Part shown: piece by piece, positions 5,793 to 6,776 of the stretch
How the letters are laid out: the number at the start of each line of letters is the position of its first letter
How positions within the stretch are numbered: the stretch's first letter is position 1
DNA from: an uncultured Bacteroidales bacterium
GTDB taxonomy: Bacteria; Bacteroidota; Bacteroidia; Bacteroidales; P3
Assembly (NCBI GenBank): GCA_947177315.1
Contig: CAMWTX010000086.1
Coordinates: 1 to 6,776 of the forward strand
DNA length: 6,776 nt
Direction: 5' to 3'
Notes under the pieces: generated by a model
The model's input: only the letters and a program-made list of their open reading frames with translations
The model's database searches: none
What the model was told of the DNA's origin: nothing
Made by a program: the position numbers and the translations under genes

Positions 5793-6650
5793 TTAAATGG
5801 TTTGGGGTGCCGCTTCAGGTTCCGCCTTGGCTTTCTTTTTGTCCAAAGGCATGATGGTCATCGCGTGGGTAGGACAGGCATCCACACAGGCTTGGCAGGA
5901 AATGCACAAGGCATCGTTGACATAAGCCAGGTTGTTTTCCAGCGTGATGGCGTTCTGCGGACAGGTTTTGACGCATTTGCCGCAACCGATGCACGAAACC
6001 TTGCAGACCTTGGCCGAATAAACGCCTTTCTGCTTGTTCATGCAGCCCACATACACGCGGCCGTCTTCGTCGCGGCGTTTGCGGATTTCGATGATGCCAC
6101 GCGGGCAAGCCTTGGCACAGGCTCCGCAAGCCGTACATTTTTCAGGATCGGCTTCGGGAAGCCCCGTCTGGGGATTGATATGCAGGGCATCGAACGCGCA
6201 CACGGCGGTGCAGTCGCCGAATCCGAGGCAACCGAACGGGCATCCTCCTTCGGCAGGCATCACACCGGCGGCATAACTGCAACTCTGCAAGCCTTCGTAA
6301 TGGGCCTTGGCTTCGGTATTTACCTTGCCGCCCTTGCAGCGCACTACGGCAATCATGGGGTCTTTCTTTTCGGGAACGCGACCCAGGATTTCGGCAATAC
6401 GCGCCACGTTCTCTTCGTTGCAGACAGGACATCCCGTATAGGCGGGGTCTTTTACGATTTGCACCGCCATGTCGCGGCAACCGGCTTTTCCGCACGCGCC
6501 GCAGTTGGCTCCGGGCAGGGCGTCTGCCACCAAGTCAATCCGAGGATCTTCTTCTACCTTGAATTTTTGCGCCACGAAATACAGGATCAGTGCCAGCACT
6601 AAGCCCAACGCGGCCAAAAGCCAAATGGAATTGATGATTGTTTCGTTCAC
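5793..6650 (-). CDS. rnfB: Rnf complex subunit RnfB (polyferredoxin, electron entry from ferredoxin)
   Basis: A 285-residue polyferredoxin that accepts electrons from reduced ferredoxin. One N-terminal membrane helix (about 7-26) anchors it. Next comes the Fe-S domain with C50, C53, C58 and C74 (NCGACGKAGC region). Two ferredoxin modules follow. The first uses C137, C141, C147, C151 and C172, C175, C178, C182-P. The second uses C220, C223, C226, C230-P and C249, C252, C255, C259-P. That predicts five [4Fe-4S] clusters, as in the long RnfB of anaerobes rather than the shorter proteobacterial form. Further cysteines occur at 77, 105, 124, 203 and 216. C151 is followed by Ala instead of the usual Pro. 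The tail is Lys/Ala/Pro-rich. The start is GTG at 6650-6648: no ATG, GTG or TTG occurs in this frame between it and the upstream in-frame TGA, and it gives the expected hydrophobic N-terminus. It leads the rnfBCDGEA operon. Confidence 0.97.
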   Translation of the reverse strand: MNETIINSIWLLAALGLVLALILYFVAQKFKVEEDPRIDLVADALPGANCGACGKAGCRDMAVQIVKDPAYTGCPVCNEENVARIAEILGRVPEKKDPMIAVVRCKGGKVNTEAKAHYEGLQSCSYAAGVMPAEGGCPFGCLGFGDCTAVCAFDALHINPQTGLPEADPEKCTACGACAKACPRGIIEIRKRRDEDGRVYVGCMNKQKGVYSAKVCKVSCIGCGKCVKTCPQNAITLENNLAYVNDALCISCQACVDACPTHAMTIMPLDKKKAKAEPEAAPQTI

Positions 6651-6661
6651 GATGAAAAGAT

Positions 6662-6776
6662 TTATAAGGTTTGAGTAATTGTTTGCGGATTCTTGCCCGA
6701 AAGCGCATATTCAAGCACTTGGGGAAAATATCGTTGTTCGAGGCCGTGGATCTTCTGCGCCACGTCTTGCGCGGTA
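6662..6776 (-). CDS. purN: Probable phosphoribosylglycinamide formyltransferase, C-terminal end (truncated by window edge)
   Basis: A minus-strand frame, open from the window edge to a TAA at 6664-6662, encodes 37 residues beginning TAQDVAQKIHGLEQRYFPQV. The pattern D-V-A-x-K-I-H-x-L-E-x-x-Y-F-P-x-V-L-E matches the last helix of PurN, which uses 10-formyltetrahydrofolate to formylate GAR in purine synthesis. The active-site residues lie in the missing part, so the call rests on this short C-terminal signature alone. The stop is 11 bases before the rnfB GTG, so rnfB could be read through from this gene, although a promoter inside the gene cannot be excluded. The last 14 or so residues (LSGKNPQTITQTL) are polar and not diagnostic. 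Confidence 0.65.
   Translation of the reverse strand, partial: TAQDVAQKIHGLEQRYFPQVLEYALSGKNPQTITQTL

Noticed and set aside
2722..6602. Long plus-strand open frames opposite rnfG, rnfD, rnfC and rnfB (217 to 368 codons each)
   Set aside because: They lie antisense to clearly conserved Rnf subunits. Their translations are rich in His, Gly, Arg and Gln with no recognisable domain, and the GC-rich codon use of the rnf genes naturally leaves the opposite strand free of stops.
1535..6650. Na+-NQR instead of Rnf
   Set aside because: The presence of RnfB polyferredoxin and RnfC with two CxxCxxCxxxCP motifs, and the B-C-D-G-E-A order without NqrF, identify Rnf.
1..6776. CRISPR arrays, tRNA or rRNA genes, insertion sequences, phage genes
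   Set aside because: None seen; nearly all bases are taken up by the described genes, and the largest gap (1460-1534) holds only the terminator.

Overview
The window looks like a chromosomal segment of a Bacteroidetes bacterium, most likely an anaerobic Bacteroidales. The rnf gene order (B-C-D-G-E-A), the long RnfB with five apparent [4Fe-4S] sites, the short intergenic gaps with no clear GGAGG ribosome sites, and the style of the glf, gtrA and glycosyltransferase proteins all point that way. I cannot name the genus.

Left part, plus strand (1-1459): a tight cassette of three genes for cell-surface glycan work. It holds the 3' third of glf (UDP-galactopyranose mutase), a GtrA-family four-helix membrane protein, and a family 2 glycosyltransferase of the dolichyl/polyprenyl-phosphate sugar synthase type whose start overlaps gtrA. 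Glf would make UDP-galactofuranose. The GT2 could load a sugar on undecaprenyl phosphate, and GtrA could help move that lipid-linked sugar across the membrane. This part is visibly more AT-rich than the rest.

Middle (1460-1534): a short gap between convergent genes, filled by a near-perfect symmetrical hairpin that can serve as a terminator for both strands.

Right part, minus strand (1535-6650): a complete rnfBCDGEA operon, GC-rich and with gaps of 8 to 28 bases. It encodes the Rnf complex, the membrane ferredoxin:NAD+ oxidoreductase that couples electron flow to Na+ or H+ pumping. RnfB takes electrons from ferredoxin, RnfC carries the FMN/NADH site and two [4Fe-4S] clusters, RnfD and RnfG carry covalent FMN, and RnfA/RnfE form the paired membrane core with its iron-sulfur site. 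At the far right edge lies the 3' end of another minus-strand gene, probably purN, 11 bases upstream of rnfB.

The Rnf operon itself is a known system. The most unusual signal is at the flavin sites. The C-terminal tail of RnfG carries two tandem copies of a D-A-x-S-G-A-T sequence, which looks like the recognition motif of the flavin transferase ApbE, in addition to the normal in-domain site (which here reads TSAT). RnfD meanwhile has serine (SGAS) where the flavin-accepting threonine is expected. Whether the tail is really flavinylated or is just a low-complexity repeat cannot be settled from sequence.
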